From JAXLYX01 sp046351215 (GTDB taxonomy: Bacteria; Myxococcota_A; Polyangia; Polyangiales; Houyiibacteriaceae): 64,000 nucleotides of DNA. A model generated the notes under the pieces. That model was given only the letters and a program-made list of their open reading frames with translations, did not search any database and was not told the origin of the DNA. The DNA lies in contig JAXLYX010000024.1 of assembly GCA_046351215.1 (NCBI GenBank), positions 10,358 through 74,357 on the forward strand, given 5' to 3'. Positions 26,554-35,302 of the stretch are shown here, piece by piece. How positions within the stretch are numbered: position 1 is the stretch's first letter; every line of letters begins with the position of its first letter. A program made the translations under genes and the position numbers.

Positions 26554-28022
26554 GCCGAGCCACCGCGAGGCCATACCGACGCCATCCGGGCGACCGCCTC
26601 CGCGAGCTCCGTCTCGTCGCAGCAGGCGAAGCCGAGTCGCACGAAGGGCCGCGCGCGGCCTCCGAAGTCGAAGCGCTTGCCGGTCTGGAAGGTCACGCCG
26701 CGGGCCTCGCAGCGCGAGAGCCAGGCATCGGGGTCCACGCCCTGCACCTTCGCCCAGAGCGCCATGCCACCCGGCGGCAGAGCGAACTCCAGGCGCTCGC
26801 CGAAGGTGCGCTCGAGCGCGTGCGCGAGCGCGTCGCGCCGGCCGCGGTAGAGGCGCCGCATGCGGTGCGCGTGACGCTCGACCTCTCCGTCCTCGAGCAG
26901 GGTGGCGACCGCTCGCTCGACGGCCGGATCGCCCTGGCGATCCACGTACGTCCGGTAGGTCGCGATGCGGTCCACGATCGCGCGTGGCGCGACGACGTAG
27001 CCGATGCGGAGGCCGGGCGCGAGGACCTTCGAGAGCGTGCCGACGTAGACCACCGAGCCGTGGGCGTCGGTGGCCGCCAGCGGCAGGACGGGCCTGCCCT
27101 CGTAGTGGAATTCGTGGTCGTAGTCGTCCTCGAGGATGGCGAGCCGATGCCGACGCGCGAGCTCGAGCAGGGCGAGTCGGCGGTCGGCCTTGAGCGTCGC
27201 GGTCGTCGGGTATTGGTGGTGGGGCGTGAGGTAGACGGCACGGACCGGTCGCCGTGCGACGAGCTCGGCGAGCGCGTCGACCCGCAGGCCGTCGGCATCG
27301 ACGGGGAGAGGTGCGAGCTCGGCGCCCGCGAGCCGGAGCGCCTGCCAGGCGGGCGCATAGCCGAGGGCCTCGCAGGCCACGACGTCCCCCGGTGCGAGCA
27401 GGGTGCGTGCCGCGAGGTAGAGGCCCTCCTGGCTGCCGCGGACGACCGTCAGGGCCTCGGGCGGGACGGGGATGCCGCGCGTGCGCGCGAGCATCGCGGC
27501 GAGGGCGCTCCGGAGGCTGTCCTCGCCGCGGGGATCGACGTAGCCGAGCATGCGGCGCGTTCGGCGCGGGTCGAGCGCACGGCGGTAGGCGCGGGCGAGC
27601 GCCTGCGTCGGCACGTGCCTCAGATCCGCGTATCCGCCGAGGAGCGCGTAGGGCACGTCGACCGGTGCGGGACGGTCGGTCGGCGCGGCCAGGGGAGGGA
27701 GCGGGAAGCCGGGGGCGTCCGGGAAACGCGGAGCGTCCTTCACGAGCCGGCGTGGACGCTCGTCGGGCAGCGCCGAGGAGACGTAGGTGCCGCGTCCGCG
27801 GCGCGTGACGATCCAGCCCTCGGACTCGAGCTCGCGGTACGCCGCGAGCACGGTGTTGCGATGGACGCCGAGCTCCGCCGCGAGCGAGCGGCTCGACGGG
27901 AGCTCGTCGCCGCCCGTGAGCCTCCCTCGCCGAACGTCGGCGGTGATCGCCCGCGCGATCTGGAGGAAGACCGGCGTCTCGGGATCGCCGTCGAGGGCGA
28001 GGGGGAGCTTCTTCCGGGGCAT
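26535..28022 (-). CDS. MocR/PdxR-type regulator (GntR HTH plus aminotransferase domain)
   Basis: A 495-residue protein. Residues 15-85 are a GntR winged helix (FLQIARAITADVRRGRLTGGDELPSSRSLAAELGVHRNTVLAAYRELE) and about 120-480 an aminotransferase class I fold with the PLP-binding lysine in GTLSKVLAPGLRIGY. MocR proteins sense PLP or PLP adducts. It is divergent from a GNAT acetyltransferase 70 bp away, a common pairing, so it may control that gene. It overlaps the preceding convergent gene by 19 bp. Confidence 0.93.
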   Translation of the reverse strand: MPRKKLPLALDGDPETPVFLQIARAITADVRRGRLTGGDELPSSRSLAAELGVHRNTVLAAYRELESEGWIVTRRGRGTYVSSALPDERPRRLVKDAPRFPDAPGFPLPPLAAPTDRPAPVDVPYALLGGYADLRHVPTQALARAYRRALDPRRTRRMLGYVDPRGEDSLRSALAAMLARTRGIPVPPEALTVVRGSQEGLYLAARTLLAPGDVVACEALGYAPAWQALRLAGAELAPLPVDADGLRVDALAELVARRPVRAVYLTPHHQYPTTATLKADRRLALLELARRHRLAILEDDYDHEFHYEGRPVLPLAATDAHGSVVYVGTLSKVLAPGLRIGYVVAPRAIVDRIATYRTYVDRQGDPAVERAVATLLEDGEVERHAHRMRRLYRGRRDALAHALERTFGERLEFALPPGGMALWAKVQGVDPDAWLSRCEARGVTFQTGKRFDFGGRARPFVRLGFACCDETELAEAVARMASVWPRGGSAQRVRR

Positions 28023-28023
28023 C

Positions 28024-28071
28024 GGACTGGTCTAGCGGAAATCTCGAAGCCGGACCATTCGACTGGACCGG
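28024..28071. promoter_or_regulatory. Candidate MocR operator repeats
   Basis: GACTGG occurs at 28025-28030 and 28061-28066 in the same direction, 36 bp apart. CCGGACCA (28050-28057) and TGGACCGG (28064-28071) form an inverted repeat with one mismatch. The repeats lie between the divergent mocR-like and GNAT genes, as MocR sites often do. Confidence 0.4.
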
Positions 28072-28091
28072 TGCGGGGCCACGATCCGTGC

Positions 28092-28595
28092 ATGGACCTC
28101 CTCCTCGAAGACGTACGCACCCTCGAAGCCGACGGCCGCGCGGTCGTCCACATCGACTCCGCACCCACCGCCGCGCTGGCGGAGCAGGCGGCGGACCTCC
28201 TCGTGCCGACCTACTGGAACCAGGGCGAGGCGCGCGAGCGGATCGTCGCCGCGCAGCTCGGCTCGACGGTCTGGATCGTCGCCCGGGACGCGTCCGGTCG
28301 CGTGATCGCGACCGCCCGCGCCCTGTCGGACGGAGCGCGCCACGCCCTCGTGCTCGACGTCGTGACGGATCCCGCGTGGCGTGGGCGGGGCGTCGGTCTC
28401 CGGTTGATGGAGGCGCTCCTCGATCATCCGCGTCTGCGGGAGGTGCGCTGCGTGCGCCTCCGCACCCGCGATGCGATGCGCTTCTACGAGAGGCTCGGTT
28501 TCCGGATCGAGGGGGCTTCGGACGTCGAGCTGCCGTGGATGGCGCTCATCCGTCCGATTCCGGCGTCCCGAGGTCCGTCCCCCGAAGCGCCATGA
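28092..28595 (+). CDS. GNAT family N-acetyltransferase
   Basis: A 167-residue GNAT fold that transfers acetyl from acetyl-CoA to an amine. The acetyl-CoA motif A is VLDVVTDPAWRGRGVGLRLMEALLDH (about 96-121), with Arg-x-x-Gly-x-Gly. MRFYERLGF is the usual motif B. It is divergent from the MocR regulator. The substrate is unknown, but its regulator suggests an amino acid or PLP-related amine. Its last 50 bp overlap the convergent flippase-like gene. Confidence 0.88.
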   Translation: MDLLLEDVRTLEADGRAVVHIDSAPTAALAEQAADLLVPTYWNQGEARERIVAAQLGSTVWIVARDASGRVIATARALSDGARHALVLDVVTDPAWRGRGVGLRLMEALLDHPRLREVRCVRLRTRDAMRFYERLGFRIEGASDVELPWMALIRPIPASRGPSPEAP

Positions 28596-29496
28596 GCAGC
28601 CCGCCGAGACCCGCCACCGCGAGCTGGACCCCGAGGAAGGCGAAAGAGGTGGCCGTGGCGTCGGCTTCCGAGACGCCGATGCCACGGAAGAGGACGACGA
28701 AGGCGAGCTCGCGTGCCCCGAGGCCGGCGATGGTCGGGAAGTAGAGCGCGACGAGGGCGAGCGGCACGAGCACGACGGACTCCGCCAGCGTCACCTCCGG
28801 AGCGAGCGACGAGAGCGCGACGTGACCGACGAGGGCCGCGAGGAATTGGACGCCGACCGAGAGGAAGAGGACGGGCACGAGGAGCGCCGGGCGGACGACG
28901 CTCGGCATCGTCGAGAGGACCTCTCCGAGCTTCCCCGGGAAGAAGCGTCCGAGCCGCCGCGCGACCACGGGCGCGAACGCCGCGCCGAGCGCGGCCACGA
29001 GCCCGAGCGCGGCGATCGCCGGCAGCGCCGCCATGCCGGGCACCGGACGGAAGAGGGCCGTGGCGGAGGCCAGGACGAGCAGCCCCGCGAGCCCGAAGCC
29101 GCGTTCGATGAACACCGCGACGTACGCCCCCGCGGACGGGAGCGAGCCTCGGGTCACATGACCCCGGAGCGCATCGCCGCCGACGTTGCCCGGGAGGAAG
29201 GTGTTGTAGAAGTGGCCGACGAGGAGGACGCGCAGCATCGCTCCGAACGGGGGGAGGCGGCCTGCTCCGTACGCACGGAGCACGAGGCGCCAACGCCAGG
29301 TGCCGAGCGCGAAGCCGCAGATCACGAGGCCGATTCCGACGACGAACGCGAGCGGCTCGAGACGCCCGAGCGAGCGCGCGATCGTGCCGAGCGAGCCCCT
29401 CGCGACGTAGGCCCACGCTCCGAGGGCGAGGGCCGTCAGGCCGAGGCGGATGACGAGGCCCCGGAGGCGGGAGGGCTTCTCTTCGGGATCGGACAT
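28546..29496 (-). CDS. LPG-synthase-type (UPF0104/YbhN) membrane protein
   Basis: A 316-residue polytopic membrane protein with about eight helices, matching the lysylphosphatidylglycerol-synthase transmembrane region (UPF0104). The signatures WRWRLVLRAYG, GHFYNTFLPGNVGGDALR and PTIAGLGARELAFV are characteristic. Members without the synthase domain are thought to move lipids or lipid-linked sugars. Its 3' end overlaps the GNAT gene by 50 bp. Confidence 0.88.
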   Translation of the reverse strand: MSDPEEKPSRLRGLVIRLGLTALALGAWAYVARGSLGTIARSLGRLEPLAFVVGIGLVICGFALGTWRWRLVLRAYGAGRLPPFGAMLRVLLVGHFYNTFLPGNVGGDALRGHVTRGSLPSAGAYVAVFIERGFGLAGLLVLASATALFRPVPGMAALPAIAALGLVAALGAAFAPVVARRLGRFFPGKLGEVLSTMPSVVRPALLVPVLFLSVGVQFLAALVGHVALSSLAPEVTLAESVVLVPLALVALYFPTIAGLGARELAFVVLFRGIGVSEADATATSFAFLGVQLAVAGLGGLLMALRGTDLGTPESDG

Positions 29497-29529
29497 CGGG
29501 CGCGAGCGTGACCGCGACCGGCCCGGGCC

Positions 29530-30210
29530 TCAAGGCGCGGGGGCGGGGGACGACGGAGCGCCCGGAGCCTCGTGGACGCGCGCGAGTCCTTCCCGCACGG
29601 TCCGTTCGAGCTCGGCGGCTTGCTCGCGCACCCGCGGCGACACGTCCGCGATCCAGGCCTCGACGATCGCGCGGCCCTCGGGTCCGAGCGCGAGGCGGGG
29701 TCGGGGGGCGAGCGCGCGCTCGAGCCGCGTCGCCACGAAGCCGGGATCCCCGTAGTCGTGCGGCAGTCCCCACGCGACGAGGCGGCGCCGGAGGCCCTCG
29801 AACGCGATGGCGCCCGACCCCGTCCAGACGATCGCGTCGCCCAGCCGCGCCGGCGCGGCCGCTTCGAGCGACTCGAGGTACGCGGGCTCGCCGCCGTGGG
29901 TGGCGAGGAGGTAGGCGTCGAAGAGGAGCTCCACCCCGACGTGGGCGACGGCGCGGGCGCTGGCGCGCGGCAGCCCTCGGGCCACGAGCTCCGTCACGCC
30001 GCGGGCGCAGAGACCGACGAAGACGGGCGCCGAGTGGAAGGCCTCGTCCGTGCGATGGTGGTAGGCGACGCCCTGCCGGATCGACTCCTCGCGGAATCCG
30101 GCCGTCCGCGCGCCGATCATGCCCTCGAAGTCGGGCAACATGCTGCCGAGCACGAAACCGGCGCGGTTCTCCCGCTCCGCGGCGAAGACCGAGTGGCCGT
30201 AGAAGTTCAT
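29530..30210 (-). CDS. All-helical metal-binding protein, AcpH/DUF479-like
   Basis: A 226-residue helical protein beginning MNFYGHSVFA, with a GSMLPDFEGM segment and AYHHRTDEAFHSAPVF. These His/Asp positions resemble the ACP phosphodiesterase (AcpH, DUF479) family and, more loosely, zinc-dependent phospholipase C. The match is weak, so the function is uncertain. The ATG overlaps the miaA stop by 4 bp (ATGA), so it is translationally coupled to miaA and mutL. The C-terminus is Pro/Ala-rich. Confidence 0.65.
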   Translation of the reverse strand: MNFYGHSVFAAERENRAGFVLGSMLPDFEGMIGARTAGFREESIRQGVAYHHRTDEAFHSAPVFVGLCARGVTELVARGLPRASARAVAHVGVELLFDAYLLATHGGEPAYLESLEAAAPARLGDAIVWTGSGAIAFEGLRRRLVAWGLPHDYGDPGFVATRLERALAPRPRLALGPEGRAIVEAWIADVSPRVREQAAELERTVREGLARVHEAPGAPSSPAPAP

Positions 30211-31133
30211 CGCTCGAAGTGCTCCTCGAGCCGGTGCATCCACGTGCGGTCGAGCAGCGCGTCCGGGCCGACGCGAGCATCGATCCCCGGCTCGGCGCGG
30301 AACCAGTTGCGCTGCCGCCGTGCATAGGCACGGGTCGCCACGCGGAGGGCCTCGCGCGTCGCCTCCCAGGGGATCCCGTCGCGCAGGTGCTCGAGCATCT
30401 GACGGTAGCCGACGCTGCCGAAGGCGCGGACCTCGTCTCCGTGGCGCTCGCGGAGGGACCTCACCTCGTCGACGAAGCCGGACGCGATCATCGCGTCGAG
30501 GCGGCGCTCGATGCGTGTCGTGAGCTCGTCGAGAGGGACGTCGAGGACGAGGAAGAGCGCACGATAGCGAGGCGCTCCGAGCGCGTGGGCCGCCCGGAGC
30601 TCGCCGAGGGGCGTGCCCGTCTGCTCGAAGACCTCGAGCGCGCGCACGATACGCAGTGCGTCGTTCGGATGGATGGCGGCGGCCGCGCGGGGATCGACCT
30701 CCGCGAGCCGCGCATGGAGGGAGGCGCTGCCCCGTTGCTCGGCTTCCTCCTCGAGCGCCCGGCGGATCGCCGGATCCACCGGAGGCAGGTCGACGAGCCC
30801 GCGGACGAGCGCACGCAGCCAGAGGCCGGTGCCCCCGACCACGATCGGTACGTGGCCTCGGGCGCGCGTCTCGGCGATCGCCGCGTCCGCGAGCCGCGCG
30901 TAGGCCATGGCGTCGATCGCCTCGTCCGGCTCGAGCACGTCGAGGAGGTGGTGCGCGACGCCGCCGAGCTCCTCCTTCGTCGGCTTCGCCGAGCCGATGT
31001 CGAACCCCCGGTACACCTGCACGCTGTCGGCGCCGACGAGCTCGCCTCCGAGACGGCGCGCGAGCTCGAGCGCGGCCGCCGTCTTCCCGGAGGCCGTCGC
31101 ACCGGCGAGCACCAGGATCGGGACGCCGCTCAT
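30207..31133 (-). CDS. miaA: tRNA dimethylallyltransferase
   Basis: A 308-residue MiaA that adds dimethylallyl to A37 of tRNAs reading UNN codons. Visible motifs are the P-loop GATASGKT (about 9-16), the DSVQVYRGFDIGSAKP segment, HHLLDVLEP, IVVGGTGLWLRAL and RYARRQRNWF-like AYARRQRNWFRAEPG near the end. ATG 31133 overlaps the mutL stop by 4 bp, the common mutL-miaA coupling. Its own stop overlaps the next gene by 4 bp. The length is normal. Confidence 0.96.
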   Translation of the reverse strand: MSGVPILVLAGATASGKTAAALELARRLGGELVGADSVQVYRGFDIGSAKPTKEELGGVAHHLLDVLEPDEAIDAMAYARLADAAIAETRARGHVPIVVGGTGLWLRALVRGLVDLPPVDPAIRRALEEEAEQRGSASLHARLAEVDPRAAAAIHPNDALRIVRALEVFEQTGTPLGELRAAHALGAPRYRALFLVLDVPLDELTTRIERRLDAMIASGFVDEVRSLRERHGDEVRAFGSVGYRQMLEHLRDGIPWEATREALRVATRAYARRQRNWFRAEPGIDARVGPDALLDRTWMHRLEEHFER

Positions 31134-32968
31134 CGGCCGAGCTTCCGTTCGAGCTCCGCGAACGGGAGCGAGACCACGACCGGCCGACCGTGCGGGCAGT
31201 GTCCCGCGAACGCATCGATCTCGTCGAGAGCCCGGAGGAGCGCGACGCATTCCTCCGCCGCGAGCGTGTCGCCGGCGCGGATCGCGCCGTGGCAGGCCAT
31301 CGTGGCGAGCGCCGTGTCGATCGCGTCGCCGAAGCCGCGATCGCCCGCCCGCGCGAGCTCGTCGAGCAGGTCACGGAGCAGGCGCGCTGGCGACGCACGT
31401 CCGAGCAGCGACGGAACCGTGTGGACGGCGACCGTGGTCGTCCCGAGGAGGGTGCATTCGAGGCCCGCGCGTGCGAGCTCTTCGTGGGCGGCCTCGACGA
31501 GCTCGGCTTCCTCGGGGCGCACCTCGACGCGCTCGGGGAAGAGCAGACGCTGGAGGCGGACCGCCCGTTCCGCGTGCGAGCGGCGGAGGCGGTCGTAGAG
31601 GATCCGCTCGTCCACGGCGTGCTGGTCGAGCACCACGAGGCCCTCGTCGCCCTCGCAGACGAGGAAGGTCTTCCTCGCCTGTCCGAGGAAGCGCAGCGCG
31701 CCGAAGGGGCCGCGGGACGGGAGGAGCGGAGCGCTCGTCCGAGGCTCGGCTCGCGGCTCCGCCTCGCGCAGGCCGAGGGGCACCGCGGCCTCGGCGGAGT
31801 AGTGCACGTGTGGCTCGGCGCCCGCGAGCGCTGCGGCGAACGCCGAGGGCCTCGTCTCGGTCCTCGGCTCGCGGGTCTCGACGTCGCGCGTCGGACCCGC
31901 GAGGCCGAGGCGTTCCTCCCAGTAGCCCGTGCCGCGGCCGGCGGGTCCCGCGCCCTGCGGCACGGAGGCGACGGGACGCGAGAAGGCCTGCGTCCCGAGC
32001 GCGGCTCCGAGGATCCGCGTGAGGGTGTCGAGGACCTCGCGGCCCTTCGCGAAGCGGACCTCCGCCTTCTGCGGATGCGCGTTCACGTCGACCTCTTCGA
32101 CGGGTAGGAAGAGGTGCACGACGCCGGCCGGGTATTTCCCCGGGGGGAGCACGCTGCCGTACGCGAAGGCGACCGCGCGCGCGAGCTTCACGTCGGTGAC
32201 GGGGCGTCCGTTGACGAAGAGGTGGAGGCCTCGTGCTCCCGTCCGTGCGTGCTCGGGCGCCCCGAGCGAGGCGACGACCTCGAGCCCGTCGCGCTGGCCG
32301 CGGACCGTCCGGAGGCCTTCCTCCGCGAGCGCCGTCTCGGCGCGCGACGGGAGATCGGAGACGGGCAGGTACTCGCGGACCCGTCGCCCGTCGTGCGTGA
32401 CGAGGAGGCGGAGGCCCGGATGCGCGAGCGCGGCGCGGAGGCAGACGTCGAACACCGCGCCGGCCTCCGTCGAGCGCGACTTCAGGAACTTGAGGCGCGC
32501 CGGTACGTTGTAGAAGAGCTCGCGCACGTCGACGATCGTGCCCGGCGCGGTGCCGGCCGCCGCGGTTTCGAGGAGCTCGCCTCCGTGGATCACCACGCGC
32601 GTGCCCTCGACGAGCTCGCGCGGCCGAGTGGTCAGCGAGAAGCGGGACACCGAGGCGATCGAGGGGAGGGCTTCGCCGCGGAACCCGAGCGTCCGGATGC
32701 GGACCAGATCCTCGAACGCGCGGATCTTGCTCGTCGCATGCCTGCGCACGGCGAGCTCGGCGTCCGCGCGGATCATGCCGACACCGTCGTCCGTCACCCG
32801 GATGCGAGCCCGTCCGCCGTCCTCGAGGTCGACGGTGATCGAGGCGGCCTGGGCGTCGATCGCGTTCTCGACGAGCTCCTTCACGACGCTCGACGGACGC
32901 TCGACCACCTCGCCGGCGGCGATCTGATCGACGAGCGCGTCGTCGAGGAGCTCTATGCGGCCTTTCAT
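31130..32968 (-). CDS. mutL: DNA mismatch repair protein MutL
   Basis: A 612-residue MutL. The GHKL ATPase is N-terminal: VDQIAAGEVVERPSSVVKELVENAIDA, DDGVGM, RHATSK and GFRGEALPSIA. A Pro/Ala-rich linker leads to the C-terminal dimerisation domain ending in CHGAIRAGDTLA and HCPHGRPV. There is no clear endonuclease DQHAxxE(X)4E in full form, though VLDQHAVDERILYDRL contains it, so nicking activity is likely. ATG 32968 has GGAG eight nt upstream and is preferred over GTG 32974. It heads the mutL-miaA operon. Confidence 0.96.
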   Translation of the reverse strand: MKGRIELLDDALVDQIAAGEVVERPSSVVKELVENAIDAQAASITVDLEDGGRARIRVTDDGVGMIRADAELAVRRHATSKIRAFEDLVRIRTLGFRGEALPSIASVSRFSLTTRPRELVEGTRVVIHGGELLETAAAGTAPGTIVDVRELFYNVPARLKFLKSRSTEAGAVFDVCLRAALAHPGLRLLVTHDGRRVREYLPVSDLPSRAETALAEEGLRTVRGQRDGLEVVASLGAPEHARTGARGLHLFVNGRPVTDVKLARAVAFAYGSVLPPGKYPAGVVHLFLPVEEVDVNAHPQKAEVRFAKGREVLDTLTRILGAALGTQAFSRPVASVPQGAGPAGRGTGYWEERLGLAGPTRDVETREPRTETRPSAFAAALAGAEPHVHYSAEAAVPLGLREAEPRAEPRTSAPLLPSRGPFGALRFLGQARKTFLVCEGDEGLVVLDQHAVDERILYDRLRRSHAERAVRLQRLLFPERVEVRPEEAELVEAAHEELARAGLECTLLGTTTVAVHTVPSLLGRASPARLLRDLLDELARAGDRGFGDAIDTALATMACHGAIRAGDTLAAEECVALLRALDEIDAFAGHCPHGRPVVVSLPFAELERKLGR

Positions 32969-32977
32969 CGCCACTCC

Positions 32978-33006
32978 GCCCTACCAGAGCGGCGGAGCCC
33001 CTGCAA
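32978..33006 (-). promoter_or_regulatory. mutL promoter with a very short leader
   Basis: TTGCAG (33001-33006), 17-bp spacer, TAGGGC (32978-32983) on the minus strand. Nine bases separate the -10 from the mutL ATG. The -35 abuts the stop codon of the upstream peroxiredoxin gene. Confidence 0.5.
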
Positions 33007-33528
33007 TCACGGCCGCTCGCCCTGCATGCGCGCGACGGCCGCGAGGACCTGGTCCGCATGGACCCCGACGTCGACGTCTTCGATGACCTCGCGCACGACG
33101 CCCTCTCCGTCGAGCACGAAGGTGACGCGCGAGGAGAGGCCGAGGTGGCGCGCGACCCCGAACGCGTCCGCCATCCGTCCTTCGGTGTCGGCGAGCAGCG
33201 GGAAAGGGAGCTCGTGCTCGCGCGCGAACTCCGCATGCGAGGCCACGTCCTGGGTGGAGACGCCGACCAGGGCGACGTTCGCGTCGGTGTAGCGCTGCCA
33301 CGCGTCCCGGAACGCGCAGGCCTCGCGCGTGCACCCGGGGGTGCCGTCCTTCGGATAGAAGTAGACGACGAGCGGCCGTCCTCGGAACTCCGAGAGGCGT
33401 CGCTCGACGCCCGCCTGGTCCCGGAGGGCCACGTCCGGGGCGGCGCGGCCCGGCGCGAGCAATCCGGACGACGTGGCGTGGGCGCACGAAGCGACGAAGA
33501 GGGCGAGGGAAGCGAGCAGGAGGCGCAT
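33007..33528 (-). CDS. Lipoprotein peroxiredoxin, AhpC/BCP type
   Basis: A 173-residue thiol peroxidase with a lipoprotein signal (MRLLLASLALFVASC, lipobox Val-Ala-Ser-Cys at 15), so it is attached to the inner or outer membrane. The peroxidatic Cys is in YFYPKDGTPGCTREACAFRD, which also has the second BCP Cys five residues later. It reduces peroxides using a thioredoxin-like donor. Homology begins after the lipobox. A leaderless-type promoter stands before its ATG. It ends just upstream of the mutL promoter. Confidence 0.9.
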   Translation of the reverse strand: MRLLLASLALFVASCAHATSSGLLAPGRAAPDVALRDQAGVERRLSEFRGRPLVVYFYPKDGTPGCTREACAFRDAWQRYTDANVALVGVSTQDVASHAEFAREHELPFPLLADTEGRMADAFGVARHLGLSSRVTFVLDGEGVVREVIEDVDVGVHADQVLAAVARMQGERP

Positions 33529-33534
33529 GCCCAC

Positions 33535-33563
33535 AACGTAAGGCCCGGGGGGGACGAGCGTAA
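33535..33563 (-). promoter_or_regulatory. Candidate leaderless promoter of peroxiredoxin gene
   Basis: TTACGC (33558-33563), 17-bp spacer, TACGTT (33535-33540) on the minus strand; six bases separate the -10 from the ATG. The -35 is only a fair match. Confidence 0.4.
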
Positions 33564-33611
33564 GCCCCGGACAACCCTCGTGAATCCGCGGGGTTCCGGC
33601 TCGGTGGAACG

Positions 33612-33640
33612 TTGACGCCCGGGGCGGGGCTTGATACCGT
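33612..33640 (+). promoter_or_regulatory. Promoter of zinc-ribbon kinase gene at 33677
   Basis: TTGACG (33612-33617), 17-bp spacer, TACCGT (33635-33640). The start would be near 33647, leaving a 30-nt leader. Confidence 0.55.
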
Positions 33641-33676
33641 GGCCCACGCTTTTCGCGAGGCCCGACGCCCCTTCCC

Positions 33677-35299
33677 ATGAAGATCTGCCCTACCTGCAAG
33701 ACGGAGTACGCCGGCGGCGAGGTCTTCTGCCCGGTCGACGCGTCGAGGCTCGTCACGCCGTCCCAGATCCCGGGACCGGAGGAACGGTCGCCGAACGATC
33801 CCCTCGTCGGCACCCTGCTCGCGGGCCGCTACAAGGTCCTCCGCCGCATCGGCGAGGGCGGTATGGGGCTCGTCTACGAGGGCCTGCACGCGGTCATCGA
33901 GAAGCGCGTCGCCATCAAGGTGCTCCGCGACGATTTCTCGAGCCGTCCCGACGTCGTCGAGCGCTTCCGCCAGGAGGCGAAGAGCGCCTCGCGCATCGGT
34001 CACGAGAACATCGTCGACATCAGCGACTTCGGCGAGACGCCTTCGGGCGCGAGCTATTTCGTGATGGAGTTCCTCGAGGGCGAGGATCTCGCCAACGTCC
34101 TCGCGCGCGAGCACGTGCTCGCCCCGGAGCGGGCGATCCACATCCTCGAGCAATGCTGCCGCGCCCTCGGTGCCGCACATTCGAAGGGCATCGTCCATCG
34201 CGACATGAAGCCCGAGAACATCTTCCTCACGAGGCGCGGGTCGGACCCCGATTTCGTGAAGATCGTCGACTTCGGCATCGCGAAGATGAGCGACATCGAG
34301 ACGGCCGGCGCGCCCGGGCGGAAGCTCACGAAGACCGGCATGATCTTCGGGACGCCGGAGTACATGTCGCCGGAGCAGGCGGCGGGGAAGTCGCTCGATC
34401 ACCGCGTCGACATCTACGCTCTCGGCGTGATCCTGTACGAGCTGCTCACCGGGCGCGTCCCCTTCGTCGGCGACTCGTTCATGGGCATCCTCACGCAGCA
34501 CATGTTCGAGGAGGTCCCGAAGCTCCGCGAGACCAACCCGGACGTCCAGGTCTCGGTGCCTCTCGAGGCCGTCGTGTGGAAGGCGCTCGCGAAGAATCCC
34601 GACGAGCGGTACCAGACGATGGACGAGCTCGCGGCGGCTCTCGACGACGCCAAGCACGGCCGGGTCGCCGAGCCGACGCTCCACGGCTACGGCGATCCCA
34701 TCAAGGCGAAGGCCGCGCCGCGTCCGGCCGCCCCGAAGCTCGACGTCGCGCGCGCCGAGGCGAGGACTGCCGAGGCCCCTTCCGGCTCGCGCAGCGGGCT
34801 GCTCGTCGCGGTCGGTCTCGTCTCGCTCGTGCTCGCGGGCGTCGGCGTCTATTTCGGCACGAGGACGACGCCCGTCCCCGTCGACGCGGGTGCGGCGGTC
34901 GTCGTCGACGCGGCTCCGGCCGCGGTCGTCGATGCCGCGACGGCGGCGGGACCCGCCGCCACGCCGGATGCCGCCACGACGGTCGACGCCGGGCCGACGC
35001 TCGTCGACGTGCGCGTCGAGACCCGCCCGGACGGTGCCGACGTCGTCGTCGAGGGAACCGAGACGCGCTGCTCGCCCACGCCCTGCTCGGTGCGCATCGA
35101 GTCGGGGCGCGCCGCCGTCCTGCACGCCGAGCGCGGGCGCAGCGTCGGCTCGCTCGAGGTCACGCCGACCACCGCCATGACGGTGCAGATCGCGCTCGCG
35201 GCGAGGGCCTCCGGCCGGCCTTCGGGTTCGGGAGGCGGTGGCGGGGGGACGGGGAGCGGACGGGGCAGCGATCTGAAGATCCCCGACCTCTTCCGCTGA
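33677..35299 (+). CDS. Zinc-ribbon Ser/Thr protein kinase, membrane-anchored
   Basis: A 540-residue kinase. An N-terminal CxxC...C zinc-ribbon-like motif (MKICPTCKTEYAGGEVFCPVD) precedes a complete kinase domain (about 50-325: GEGGMGLVYE, HRDMKPEN, DFG, EYMSPEQ). One transmembrane helix follows (LLVAVGLVSLVLAGVGVYF, about 375-393), then an Ala/Asp/Val-rich exported segment and a beta-rich PEGA-like domain (VDVRVETRPDGADVVVEG). It ends 3 bp before an outer-membrane protein gene, with which it is surely co-transcribed. The signal is unknown. Confidence 0.92.
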   Translation: MKICPTCKTEYAGGEVFCPVDASRLVTPSQIPGPEERSPNDPLVGTLLAGRYKVLRRIGEGGMGLVYEGLHAVIEKRVAIKVLRDDFSSRPDVVERFRQEAKSASRIGHENIVDISDFGETPSGASYFVMEFLEGEDLANVLAREHVLAPERAIHILEQCCRALGAAHSKGIVHRDMKPENIFLTRRGSDPDFVKIVDFGIAKMSDIETAGAPGRKLTKTGMIFGTPEYMSPEQAAGKSLDHRVDIYALGVILYELLTGRVPFVGDSFMGILTQHMFEEVPKLRETNPDVQVSVPLEAVVWKALAKNPDERYQTMDELAAALDDAKHGRVAEPTLHGYGDPIKAKAAPRPAAPKLDVARAEARTAEAPSGSRSGLLVAVGLVSLVLAGVGVYFGTRTTPVPVDAGAAVVVDAAPAAVVDAATAAGPAATPDAATTVDAGPTLVDVRVETRPDGADVVVEGTETRCSPTPCSVRIESGRAAVLHAERGRSVGSLEVTPTTAMTVQIALAARASGRPSGSGGGGGGTGSGRGSDLKIPDLFR

Positions 35300-35302
35300 G
35301 CC

